From the NCBI GenBank assembly GCA_963854835.1, contig OY978526.1, positions 24,892,334 through 24,956,333 on the forward strand: a stretch of 64,000 nucleotides of DNA. The letters run 5' to 3'. The stretch's first letter is position 1, and every line of letters starts with the position of its first letter. Below, one piece after another: positions 37,801 to 49,708 of this stretch. A model generated the notes under the pieces. It was not told the DNA's origin. It did not search any database and saw only the letters and a program-made list of their open reading frames with translations. The DNA comes from Megamerina dolium (Eukaryota > Arthropoda > Insecta > Diptera > Megamerinidae). Both the position numbers and the translations under genes were made by a program.

Positions 37801-39781
37801 TAATATTTCTTTGTCCATGAGGTATTACATTTTATAAGATTCATGTGTAATCTGCTGTAAATTCGATATTAAATTTCATGAAATTTGTATCAATGAAATA
37901 GCACTTTATTTTATTAAGTAAAATGATAGCAACATGTGTCTGCAACTTATTGGCGACATTTTCTTCATCAAGCCTAAATTATGCGTGTTTAAAAAATGAT
38001 CCAAAAGTGACAATTCACCAAATTTGATTGAGAAAAGTAAAATTCTACAAAAAAAATTATTGTTTGCATAAAGTTCATGTTGTTGTGGTGAAATTTCATG
38101 TGAATTTGAATTTGAATTTAAATATCGTAAATAACAAATGCACACGATTCGCAAATGAGTTAAATCATAAAAGCATGCGACATGTTACTTAACTCTGTAA
38201 AATATACATATTTTATAACCGATGAAATAAAAGAATGGCAACTGCAACAGTTAGTTTTACAATAACGACTCCTCAATGTCATGTCACTCAAACATTATCA
38301 AATGTTTATACTTTCTTCAATATGCCCAGACCCACATACATTTGTAGCATATGATGATGACCATTTTGAAATAAATACACACAACCGCGTAAATAACCTA
38401 GTCAAATGTCAAATGGACATTAAACAATGAAAACGAAAAAAAAAGAGAAAACACAAACGAAAAACACGCACAGCCAATATTCTAACGTTAAATGGTCGGT
38501 CAGAATGGTTATTCTTGCCGGCTCTTTTGGTTATTAATTGGAAATGTAATTATGTTACATACACAAGCACAAGCATAGTTATACCCGCACATACTCCTAT
38601 ACAAACTAAAGGCAAGAGTGGTTTGATTATTTCTTGAACAAATAGTACGTCATTAACTATAAACTGGCATTTTGTTTATCGATATTTGTCCTCTAAAATG
38701 AATTCATTTTTCGTTTGTTCGTTTATTTGCCATTAAGAGCAATCACACGTGCAATTTATTGTTTCTTATTTTCTTATATCAATACTATGAAGGGTGTTTA
38801 CTTAAGTATGGCGATTAACCTGATGACATGACTTTTAAGTGAATAAGAAATAAAAAAAAAATAAAAATAAATAAAACATTGTAGAGCAGTAATGCAGCAA
38901 TACAAAATTAAATATTGCCATTAACTAATTTCATGTCAATCTATTTTTATTTGTGTACATCGATAATAGGAAATGAGATACTTGTACGAAAGAAGAAATT
39001 GAGATTTTTGGTTTATTTTGTCTGATAAGTTCTATTAATTACAGTAGAGTCGCAGCGTAATTAATGAACCTTCTATTATTTCGCAGTAGGTGTTACATGA
39101 TTTTTGTATTTTAATTCATTTTATATTACATTTTAAATGTCAAATAGTCGGCAAGCATATAGCTTCTAGCAATATTAAGGTACATGGGAGTGGTGCAACA
39201 AATTAGTGTGGTCGTAGCACGAACGTCCTTGTACACAAATTGGCTCATAACGTACGTGAGCACCTAATTATGAAGAAGTACGTCTTAAACTAAAGTCTAT
39301 ATTCTACTGCATTAAATCACAATTCGTTTGGTGGTAAACAGCAGAAGCATTCTTGGTTAAATGGTTTTCTCATGGTAAACAACTTTATAAACAATAAATG
39401 GCCTTTCACCATATCTAAATGGTATTTTCATAGTCAACTTCATTATTTTCGTTACGACCTTACACATATTTATAACCATCTAGACATCTGTAGTAGATGA
39501 TATAAAAACAAACAACAACAACAAAAAAACCAAAATATAAATAAAAAGCATAGCCACCTTTGAAGAAAGTACTAAATTTTAATAAATATTTTTCATATAA
39601 ATTGGCGCCAAATAATTTATAATTTATTATTTAATTAATTTAAAATGTCTGCAAATATATTTTAGTGTTTTATTTTAAAGGCCGTTTTGTTTGATAAAAT
39701 AATAAACATAAAAAACATTGTGTATAGATCGAATTAAGTACTCCTTTTTCCAAAGCCATCAAAAATTTACATACATATATA
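37801..39781. other. AT-rich non-coding sequence
   Basis: No reading frame above about 82 codons, no motif and no repeat array. Poly-A runs lie near 38438-38450 and 38849-38875. Confidence 0.5.
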
Positions 39782-40969
39782 AGGTGTAGTAAAACGAAAT
39801 TCATTAATTTTCCAATAGATGGCCTTGGGGATCTGTTTCTCGCGTTGACTAAGTGCGATCGGGTTGCGCTAATGGCATTAGAAAGATAGAATTTCGTACT
39901 AAATAAACTTTTTAAGCAGTTTTGTGATTATTTCACTCACTATTGTTTGAGCACGCGTCAAAGATGGACACCAGTAAAGAGAAAATACGCCATATTTTAC
40001 AATTTTTCTCCGATAAAGGTGAAAACGCAAGCCAGACGGCTGAAAATGTGAATAGTATTTATGGTCCTGATACTATAACAGGTACGATGTCAGAGATGCA
40101 CCACTCTCTGGAAGGCCAATTATCGAAAATATCGATAAAATGGTGGAAATCGTCTTGGCTGACCATCATGTAAGCACTATTTCTATTGCCTATGAGCTAA
40201 ACATTCCACAAAAAACCGTTTGAAACTATTTAAATAATTCTGGATACAAAAAGAAGCTCGATGTATGGGTGCCACACAAGTTAACGCAAAAAAAACCTGA
40301 TGGACCGAATTTCCATCTGCGAATCGCTGCTGAATCGCAACTAAATCGATCCATTTCTGAAACGGATGGTTACTGGTAATGAAAAGTGGGTCACTTACGA
40401 CAACGTCAAGAGAAAACGGTCGTGGTCAAATCAGGTGACCAATCCAGGATTGACGGTCAGGAAGGTTTTGTTATGTGTTTGGTGGAATTGCTCCCCTATG
40501 GCCAAACTCTTAATTCGGACCTGTACTGTCAACAATGAAGGAAGAAATCGCCCAGAATCGACCAGCTTTGGCCAATAGGAGAGGAATTGTATTCCATCAG
40601 GACAACGCCAGGACACACACATCGATAGTGACTCGCCAGAAGCTCCGGGAGCTTGTTTGGGAGGTTCTTATGCATCCACCTTTTAGTTCGGATCTGGGAC
40701 CATGTGATTACTACCTATTCTTGTCTATGGCGAATAATTTTGCTGGTGAAAAATTCGCCTCAGGAGAAGCTTGTGAAAATTGACTGTCCCAGTTTTTTGC
40801 CAATAGGGACGAGGGTTTCTATGAGAGTGGTATGATGAAATTACCTTCAAAATGGCAACAAGTTATCGAACAAAACGGTGCATATTTGACCTAAATCGGA
40901 TCATTCTAACTATGCTAAATAAAATCTTCAATTTAATGCAAAAATAATGGATTTCTTTTTACTATACCT
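39782..40969 (+). mobile_element. D34D mariner, full-length ends but degenerate
   Basis: Inverted ends AGGTGTAGTAAAACGAAATT (from 39782) and its near complement (to 40969, read inward AGGTATAGTAAAAAGAAATC) match at 22 of 25 positions. TA duplications flank at 39780-39781 and 40970-40971. At 1188 bp it is about 100 bp shorter than usual, which fits the internal deletion in the transposase. It could still be mobilised in trans if its ends are recognised, but cannot move itself. Confidence 0.85.
39964..40894 (+). pseudogene. Broken mariner transposase (D34D type)
   Basis: The reading starts at MDTSKEKIRHILQFFSDKGE, a typical mariner N-terminus. A deletion after IYGPDTIT removes the second helix-turn-helix part. 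Further on come IENIDKMVEIVLADHHVSTI, GYKKKLDVWVPHKLTQK, VTGNEKWVTYDN, VFHQDNARTHTSIVTRQKL and SSDLGPCDYYLF, ending IEQNGAYLT with TAA at 40892-40894. At least two frameshifts and an in-frame TGA (usually Arg, in ACEN-x-LSQFF) disrupt it. The first catalytic Asp of VTGDEKW is Asn here. The second and third Asp are 34 residues apart, confirming D34D. Confidence 0.85.
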
Positions 40970-42189
40970 TATATTACGGGGAAACGTATGTGTATATAAG
41001 TGACTAATATATCAATGAAAAATGATATCGAAACCGATAAGCAACAAGAATGATAAAAAAAGATTGTGTAAAAAAAACTCTTATAGTCATCAATCAAACT
41101 ACTATTCATGAAATATTTAACTCTTTTATATCGATGAATATACATCTGTATATGCAAACGGATGTATGTTAAATGTAATACATATGTATACATTTAATAT
41201 ACTTACATATATGTATGTACATAAATGTAACATCGTCAAATGTAGATAAATTGAAAATACTTTCACGCAGTAATATCTACAAGCACACACCCATACACAG
41301 ATACGCCTACTCTTATATGTGTTTGAGCATAAATTTCGCATAGTAAAAGAGATAACTTCACAACAATAAATGATTTATTTAAACAATCATATTAAACATA
41401 ACAGTAAAAATACTGATGAAGATGATATGTCTAGGATGTGTGTTTATATATCTTATTACAACCAAAAGCGATTAAAAAACGGCATTGGCAATATGTATGT
41501 AGCAAAAAAAAAAAAGTTATCTAACATTTAAATTCTTTATTTTTTAATATAATTGTATTGCCTGAGAAGCAAATATACAAAACATGATAAATTCATATTT
41601 TATATTATTGAGCTATTGGACTATGATATGTGAATTGGCATATGATTTATTTCATTTTATTTTTCTATTGAATCTATGATTAGTTGCTTTCAATATTCTA
41701 ATGGTATGCTATTGTAATCAGAATATCTGTAACAATGAAGATATTGATATATTAAATAAGGCAAAAAAAAAAAATTAAAACTAAAATGATATGAATGATA
41801 ATAATATCCGTAATTTTATTTCCTTAACCTCTATTATCATCATCTCTATTCTGTTGTACGTGGCTTGAATTTAATTTCGGTTTTTTTGACCCAAGTATCA
41901 AATAACAAATTACTATCATGCTGTAGATAGATTTGATTATATCAATTATAAACGATAGTATAATAATTCGTGTTTGTTTCTATATAATACATATACATAT
42001 AATATAATACATATAATACATTCTTTCACTGATGAAATAAATGGCAAAGTAGTTGATGTATGAATTGTCTCAATATGCTCACATAAGGATTCAATGAGTT
42101 TGGATTAGATTCAGCTCTTCTAGATTCTCTGCTGTATATGTACATGTCTATTCATAAACATAAATGTAATATACATAAAGATGGGTAAA
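40970..42189. other. AT-rich non-coding sequence
   Basis: The stretch holds TATG/CATA steps and poly-A runs. Minus-strand frames of 71-74 codons near 40969-41341 show no motif. No gene is seen. Confidence 0.5.
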
Positions 42190-42960
42190 GCTCAGTGAAA
42201 AACCTAAAAATTGGGTCATCCTTAACCTCCACGCTTTACTGCGGTTTCCATACAAAAAGAACTCAAAAATAGCTAAAAATAGACAAATAATCCCATAGGA
42301 GGGCAGAAATTACTTTTAAAGTAGTAGAATGCATAATCGACTACCACAAAAAAAGCTTTTCCAATATTTCCTTCAAACATAGTCACCGCTTATCTTCACT
42401 CTTTTCCCATACAAATGAACCCAAAAACAAATAAAATTTGACAATTAAGTTCATTTCTGCCAAGGCATCACTCCTAGAATACTGAAAGGCAATATCGACA
42501 TCAACAATTCCCTATATTTTCGCCTCAAAATTTTTTCCAATCATACTTACTCCCTATCGTCACGCCTTTAAGAGCCTTCCACACAAAATGAACACAAAAA
42601 ACAAATTAAAATCGAGAAATAACCACAAGAATAGCAGTTAGGGTGGTAAAAAGACTTGCCCTTATTTTAATTTTTCATTTTTCATTTCCAACATATTGTT
42701 CGAACATAGTCACCCTATATTTCCATTCTCTAAGGTTGTTCCCATATAAAATGATCTCAAAAATAGCTAAAATTTGACTAAATACCTGTCCAGGAATCAT
42801 TTCTAGTTAGGACAAGTTTATAGCAGGCTCTCATTAATTTCTCCTTGTCAACATTTTCCATGAACGTACTTACTCTCTATCTTCCCTTCTTAAATTGGGT
42901 CCCTTAAAAAATGGATGTTTTGCATATGTAGTAGATGGATCATAATCATCTGAAATTTAT
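42190..42960 (-). repeat. Family B repeat array, minus orientation
   Basis: About four units. Recurrent plus-strand blocks: CCATACAAANGAACCCAAAA or ATGAACACAAAAAACA, TAAAAATAGACAAATAA or a variant, AGGAATCATTTCTAG or a variant, and CAACATTTTCCATGAACGTACTTACTCTCTATCTTC. Spacing is about 150-160 bp. These correspond to the array at 25540-27130. Confidence 0.55.
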
Positions 42961-44620
42961 TTTTTTTACTTCTTTGGAAGTTTGAAATAAAGCACATCTT
43001 GGAATTTTTTTTTACTCCTTCAGGTGATAAAAACTTTGGTACATATAATTTGACCCATATTAATGTACACACATATGTACATAGTATATATGACTTCACC
43101 CACAAAAATGTTGATATTAAAGCACAAAGTCATGTAAATAATATTGAAACAAAAAAAAAAAAGAAAAATAATAACAGCAACAGCAAAAACAACAAAATAA
43201 TATTAAAATACAAGTATATACTCTCAAACATAAACTTGCATATACATATCATACATACTATATTTACATACATGCATGCATATATTTACATACTTTTATA
43301 CTTGTGACTGCATTCATATATTGTATGTACATAGATTTACATGAGTACATAGTACACGAGTATCATAATGTAATAATGTGTAAATATATGCATTCGTATG
43401 CATGTGTTTGTATGTGTATTATTTTTGCGAAAACAGCAAGCATGCATTATTGTGTATCAATATTTAGTTGCACGAGCCTATGAACAGATGAACATCATAT
43501 GTAAGTACATACTACATACCTATATAAAGAAATATGCACATGCACATATGCAAATGCACTTACAAATACATTGTATTATTATCATGAGCTGGGAGGTGGA
43601 TATTGTCGGTTATGCAGACGATGATTTTCGCGTTGATTTTGTTGCTTCTATACATATCTACCAATAGCTATTGTAGTGTATTGAATACATGCTGCTATTG
43701 TAACTGAATGAATATCTACCCCATTATATAGCAACGATAACGAGATACAAAAAGATTGTTGATTGTGTATTGTGTATGTGCAACATAAGGTGCATAGTAC
43801 ATATGTATGTATTAGTATGAAAATTGTGAATAAAACGGCGACAACAATAATGCTGCATCAGCTATGTTATAATAACACCCATACTCGAACACATACCTAT
43901 GCTAGTGTTCAACATAAGGTAGGCTATTGTTCTTTTTTTTCAGGTGTAACGATACACTCCGATGCAAAGTTGAACTTGCAACATATAGGTACATGTATTA
44001 TACACAATTCAACAATTGTTGAAACAATTAAACCATTGTTTCGCCATTTGAACGTGTTCTAAGTGTATAATGTTAAATGGAACTTGATTAACTAGTGGCT
44101 GGCTCTTCATCACGTTAAGCAATCGTTAAACGGGCAAATCAATAATTAGTATTGGGCTTCTACAATATAAGTGGACACTATATATTATTGCAAGTAAGCG
44201 TGAATGTTCATACGAATACATAGTACAATATGAATTGATCAATTCATTGGTTGACTCTGTATTATTAATACTTGTAATTACATATATTGTGTTTAATGTA
44301 ATCGTAATTTAAACAATAATTTGCTACAAGATATTTAGCTTTGAATATGAATTATTCATGTTTGTTTGTAACTGGTTATTAAATGTTGAATTATAGCCAT
44401 CATACGTATACGTCATATGGAATTCAATGTATGAATTCAATATTACTTATACGACTCCGTCTGTGGCCCGAATTTAGACTTGAAAGCAAATTTCTTCGTA
44501 CGATATAGAATTAATCTGGACAAATGGTATTCTACTATGAGAAGCTAACCACTCCAACATGAAAATCAACCAAAGAGCTTAATAAAAAATGACGATACAG
44601 TCGGCTAATGTCGACTTATT
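42961..44620. other. AT-rich non-coding sequence
   Basis: TACATA/TATGTA-rich DNA with a poly-A tract near 43151. A TTCTTTTTTTTCAGG pyrimidine-rich, splice-acceptor-like sequence lies near 43930 on the plus strand, and a 16-bp palindrome TTCAACAATTGTTGAA at 44008-44023. Frames of 89-102 codons here lack known motifs. Confidence 0.45.
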
Positions 44621-44625
44621 GTATG

Positions 44626-45640
44626 TACACCCTGCGGCAGTAGAGTGTTAGTGAGAGATATACAAAAAAGTGGGCCAACCACATTCATCTTTTGCACACT
44701 AAACGTATTATAGGGTATAATCTAATTTTGTTCTTAATTCTTTTTTAAGTTAAATATAACAGACCAATTTACGTATATAATTCATAGGTTCAAAATATCA
44801 AATTTGTATGAGAGGTATGTAAAATAATGGGCGAGAAGTGGTTATTTTGTTAGCTATCTTTAAATTGTTAGAAAATATAATTACTTAATATATATGGCTT
44901 ATAATATAATATAATAATATATAATACTTATAAATATGGTTATCTTACGATAAATACTGAGTATGTTATGGCGATTAAAAATTTTGCTTAATTCCATGAC
45001 TTTGTATAGGAGCTATATCATATAGTAAGCGTAGATTATTCATCTCTTGCTATATGATTACCCACTATAATATTAATCTACAAAATAAATATAATTATTC
45101 TATACCGAATATTAAGTAAGTTACGGCGATTCAAAATTTTGAACAACTCTACGACTTTGTATGGGAGCTACATTAAATAGTAGGAACATTTCTTGCAAAT
45201 TTATTGCGCTCTACAATATTAATTTATGTATCAAATATGGTTGCCTCACACAAAAAATTGCGTATATATAATTAAAAAATATTCCATGACATTGTATGGA
45301 AGCTACATTAAATAGTGGTTGTGGCTCTCCAAATTTTAACTGTACTATTACTAGTTATAATATTACTCCATATCATTAATATCATTCTTCTAAGCTAAAG
45401 ACTGACTAAGTTATGACGATTTAAAAATTTGTTCACCTCTGTGACTTTTTATGGCAACTACATTAAATAGTAGACATGGCTCTTTTATTTCTTGTGAGAT
45501 TATTATCCATTACAATATTAATCTATGTGCTAAATATTGTTGCCTTCGATTGAGTATTAAGTATGATTTAGCTGATTAATATTTCTTTTTAATTCTAAGG
45601 ATCGGTTATGTCCGTACCCTTCCAGTACCTCAACTGATTG
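44626..45640 (+). repeat. Family C ~155-bp repeat array
   Basis: Five to six units. The landmark TTTGTATGGGAGCTACATTA or a variant occurs at about 45001, 45156, 45291 and 45446 (steps of 155, 135 and 155 bp). Between landmarks are AAATAGTGG, ATTAATCTATGTACTAAATAT, GGTTGCCT and TTATGGCGATTCAAAATTTT. An upstream TACACCCTGC (about 44626) recalls the ends of the composite at 33813-35186. Confidence 0.7.
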
Positions 45641-47780
45641 AAATATATACAAATGAAATACGAAACATTTGAAGAATCATCCAAAAAATTCTTGCCAGAA
45701 ATATTTGGAAATTTTTAATTAAGCCAAATGAGTATATTCTACTCTTACTTGTTTTATTAAGAAATGTATAAATATTATTGACATTTCGTGCACTAATTTA
45801 TCAAAATGTGTTTCGTTTTCACTTTCTCGCGGTATTTTTTAAACATGAATAATTATTAAGAAACATGATATTAATCGCATTATTTATGTAAAGGTAGAAA
45901 CGCTGACGAAAGGTTTTCGTCAGTAATTATGATATTGAAAAATGTTCACCCCACTTTTTGCTTTTTTTGTTTTCGTTTTTTTCGTGTTGAATTTTTTATT
46001 TAAAAACTTTATAATGACCCTCAAAATGACCCCATAATGATTGTTTGAAAAGAATTTATTGAGAATTTATAGGTAATTTAAAATAGAAATAAACGAAAGG
46101 TAGGTGGTACATTTATACAAGTTAATTTTAAACCAAAAAGGGTCAGTCAGGTCATTGTACGTTTGTGGTCGATCGGTATTATTTTAAAGTGTACCTTTAT
46201 AAACTAGACAAATTTAAAATATATTTTAAATCCAATATCGATTCAATTATTTATGATGACACCATCATGTGTAGGTACATGAATATGCTGTAAATACAAA
46301 AGCTTGCATGTATCTATTAATAATAGAAATAAATAAGTGATTATATATGATTATAAGGATGCGCAACATATGTATATTTATAACAACACCAGCTAGAACT
46401 ACTACTTTTGTATACATCTAAGTATGTGTAATCACTACACGAGTGTGTTGTACGAGTGTATAAGTTCTGATAGTATCAATATTGTTGCTGCTATGCTGTT
46501 ATTCTGCCTCATGACATTATTGCAATATTGTATAGTTATTAATATGAAATAAGACGAGAATTAATGTAATGTTCGCTTATGTGTGTGTGCGTGTAGATGG
46601 ATGTAATTTCCTTCCTGCCTACTTGTCTGCATCCTGAGTACATACTTATAGCAAATCTTAAGTGTGACTAAGACAAGATTTTCATTTTTCTTACTTTATC
46701 TATTTACACTTATTTCGTCTTCTTCTTCTTTCATCTTCTTCGTCTTCGTCGTCGTCGTCTACATCTCGTAATACATTTTTAAGAGGATATAATGATAGCA
46801 ATAAGATTCAGCTTATGGCAACGATATACACAAATGATTTTTCACTTAATTGCAAAGCGCGTTGTAAATACACAAATGAGTTTGTATATGTATTGATGTA
46901 CCTCTAAGTGTAATTTGTATGCTTATATATACTATTAACAAATAGATAATGTGTAAGAGTAGTATGTCACATCCCAGTGTCAAGTTCAATATGAAACGTA
47001 TTAGATATATGAACTTATCAATATATTATATCTACAAATTGCCTATTATATTTTATATGCTTAACTATATCATATCGAAGAATCTAAGAATGTATGAAAA
47101 ATTCACTATAGTCAGCAATTTCTAAAAGTGTTTAATTAAGCAACAAACAACAACAACTACAACTAAAATGAAATCAACCGTTCGTACAGGCTCGTACAAA
47201 CACACAATGTACTCTATATTTGCACTTGCAAAATTTCATTTAGATGTATACTCGTATACTGGAAAACTATAAAAAAAATGTCCAAGTTTCACTGACGTGT
47301 ACAAATTGTATACAAAAGAAACAGCAAATAAATTGCACTTGCACCCCACTTACATATAGTTGGATGTGTGTAACATGATCATGAACATGATTTTGTTCGC
47401 TGATATTGTAAGAAAAGAAAATAATAAAAAAATATATGGATGAAAAAAAGGGTAGACACATCCCTTATACCCGTACTATACGCGTATGATATTCAAACAC
47501 AGACAAAATTTAAAGGGAACGCTAAAAAAATCATGATATTCCATCGCAACAAATTTTTATTAGGGTAAAGAATATTGTATAAGCATATTGTAGGTATTAA
47601 ATTATAATATTGCTGCAATTAAAAGACCATTAATAAAATAGCGTTTTATCTAAAATGATAATTGAAAGGATAACACTTTCTACGTTGAGCATTTTAACAT
47701 TATCGTGTCTAAAAGAACGAATATAAAGAAAGCATAAATTGAACTGAAACTGACAAAGTGACAAAATTGCAATAAATATA
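45641..47780. other. AT-rich non-coding sequence
   Basis: A CTT/CGT trinucleotide tract lies near 46717-46762 and many poly-A/T runs occur. No frame above about 65 codons, and no RNA or transposon identified. Confidence 0.5.
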
Positions 47781-47920
47781 AATACAATTTCATATAGCTT
47801 CCATATAATATCGTTACTTTGACGCGCTCAATTAGATTATAATATTCTCCTTAAAAATTAAACTACAGCAGTTAAATTTAATACATGAACTCATATTATA
47901 TTTAGTATTTAAGGTGGTGG
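47781..47920 (-). repeat. Family C unit, minus orientation, left of a retrotransposon insertion
   Basis: CATATAGCTTCCATATAATATCG-like, then TTTGACGCGCTCAATTA and ATATTCTCCTTAAAAATTAA, match the units at 48480-48920. The retrotransposon fragment between them appears to have landed in the array. Confidence 0.5.
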
Positions 47921-47929
47921 TCAGGCGAC

Positions 47930-48479
47930 TGCAACAAGTTGGCACTCTAATGTGTTCAGAAACTTAACGGTTGTGCTTGTAGTAATGCGTAGTAATGCGA
48001 TTACTCTTATGTGGGTGAAGGGACACATTGGTATAGACCAAAATGAAGCTGCAGACGACTTAGGTAGACAAGGATCTGAAACTGAGTTTTATGGACCGGA
48101 AGCAGTAGCTGCTCTTAGCAACAGGACGGTGACGGCAAAGGTCGAAGAGTGGATAAAGAAACTCCATCTCACGAGATGGGAGAACTTATGCACTTGTAGA
48201 CAGGTAAGGGCTTAATTGAGACTATCAAAGGGCAGTAAATCGGGGAGGGCTCTCAGTTTAGGACGGTTAACTGTAAGCTGGTTGACTGCATTAATAACTG
48301 GGCATGGCAATTTCAGGTACCACCTCATCAAGATGGGTCTTGTTGAAGGGGAGGATGCTGACATTTACAGATTATGCATGGAAGAGGCAGAGACAGCGGC
48401 GCACATAGTGTGCCAGTTACTACAATGCTCAGCTCAATATAGCCGCCATAGTTTCACTCAAAATTGCTCGATATTTTAG
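47930..48479 (+). pseudogene. LOA/I-type retrotransposon C-terminus (RNase H and zinc-knuckle-like tail)
   Basis: One frame runs from 47952 to 48479 broken by a single TAA just before 48216. The first part reads NAITLMWVKGHIGIDQNEAA, then DDLGRQGSE and a FYGPE block, the end of an RNase H domain (usual form LxWVPGHxGIxGNExAD, here with GIDQNEAADDL). The second part contains LITGHGNFRYHLIKMG, then CMEEAETAAHIVCQLL, the conserved C/H tail that follows RNase H in LOA/R1-like elements. The upstream reverse transcriptase is absent (5' truncated). It is flanked on both sides by reversed family C repeats. Confidence 0.75.
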
Positions 48480-48920
48480 CTATACGAAGTTTACTTAAAA
48501 ATGGGTGATCCATGCCCACTATCTTATATACCATCCATATAAAGTTGTTACATTGATTACTAAAATTATATTACTATATTCTCCTTTAAAATTAATATAC
48601 TACATTCATATTTAGCTGGTGAATTTATATCTTAGTTCATAATCAAGTGGTAAAAATTGGGAGGGTCATTCCCACCATTTCATATAGCTTCCATATAAGT
48701 CACTTTTACGATCTGCTCAATAATGTCGTTATATTTCCCTGAAAAGTCACTATACAAAAGCCATATTTGGTATGTAACTCGATATTTTAGCTATACAAAG
48801 TTTACTGAAAAATTGATATAATACGCTCACTAGTTTATATAGCCCCCATTTAAAGTCGTCATTTTGACGTGTTCAATTTTGTTGTTATATTCTTCTTAAA
48901 GTGGTTTTCCAAATTCTAAA
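48480..48920 (-). repeat. Family C repeat units, minus orientation
   Basis: Three units. TATACCATCCATATAAAGTTG (about 48528), CATATAGCTTCCATATAAGTC (about 48679) and TATATAGCCCCCATTTAAAGTC (about 48835) are about 153 bp apart. On the minus strand these read as the TATGGGAGCTATAT type of block. AGCTATACRAAGTTTACT recurs at 48479 and 48789. Confidence 0.6.
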
Positions 48921-48921
48921 G

Positions 48922-49706
48922 TGATGATTGTGACGTCCTGAGGTCTTTAACTTCGACGCCTTGCTGGAACTCGTGGAAGCTGAGCCAAAACTGATAGTCG
49001 ACATGATGGCTGAAAGGTTAAATTCATCACATGGAACAGTTTACAGGCACCTGGTTCAATTGAGAAAGGTTCCAAAGCTGGAAAAATAAACTTTCCGTCG
49101 CAAACCTTCAGCAGAGAGTGAAGTGTTCTGAGCTTGAAAATGAGAATTTTTTGAACCGTATTGTTACTGGGGGCGAAAAATGAGTCCTTTACAATAATTC
49201 TGTTCGCAAACGTCAGTGGTTAGATAAAGATGAAACATCAGAATCAACCCCCAGAGATGGCCTCATGTTGGTGGGATAGGGCCGGTATCATTTATTTTGA
49301 TCTGCTGGAACCAAACTGGAACTTGAAAAAAAATCGACCGTCTATTGACTAAAATAGACGCAAAGTTTTGTTTCCCCACGACAACGAAGACCGCGTACCG
49401 AAAGACCGACCTTAGGTTAGCTGAACGAGCTCGGATGGCAGCTAATGCCGCATCCACCATACTCTCCGGATATTGCACCTTGCGATTAAGTAATAAGAAC
49501 TACACCTCAAGAGAAGCTATAAAAAGGAATATCGACGCGTATTTTGGCTTCAAGGACAAATAATTTTTTGAGTAGGGAGTTAAAAATTTCGCTAAACTTT
49601 GGGAAGATATTGTAAATAATGCAGGAAAATATATTATTGATTAATAAATACTTTATTTATTTTAAAACCACCTAATAAAAACGCACGAACTTATGGTCTG
49701 ACCTAA
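48922..49706 (+). pseudogene. 5'-truncated mariner (irritans/mauritiana-like), degenerate
   Basis: Readable pieces include FDALLELVEAEPKLIVDMMA, SSHGTVYRHLVQLRKVPKLE, NRIVTGG-like, RQWLDKDE-like remnants, and a C-terminus of ASTILSGYCTLRLSNKNYTS, then REAIKRNIDAYFGFKDK and NNAGKYIID, with stop TAA at 49642. A right terminal repeat ends at 49706 (inward TTAGGTCAGACCATAAGTTC), followed by TA at 49707-49708. No matching left repeat was found. The central catalytic part between roughly 49290 and 49420 is deleted or unrecognisable. Several stops and shifts make it inactive. Confidence 0.75.
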
Positions 49707-49708
49707 TA

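Noticed and set aside
44008..44023. 16-bp perfect palindrome TTCAACAATTGTTGAA
   Set aside because: Isolated and short. Several such palindromes are expected in 64 kb of AT-rich DNA.
43925..44070. Splice-acceptor-like TTCTTTTTTTTCAGG followed by a short open frame
   Set aside because: No coding-like exon or matching donor is recognised. Pyrimidine tracts ending in CAG are expected by chance in this composition.
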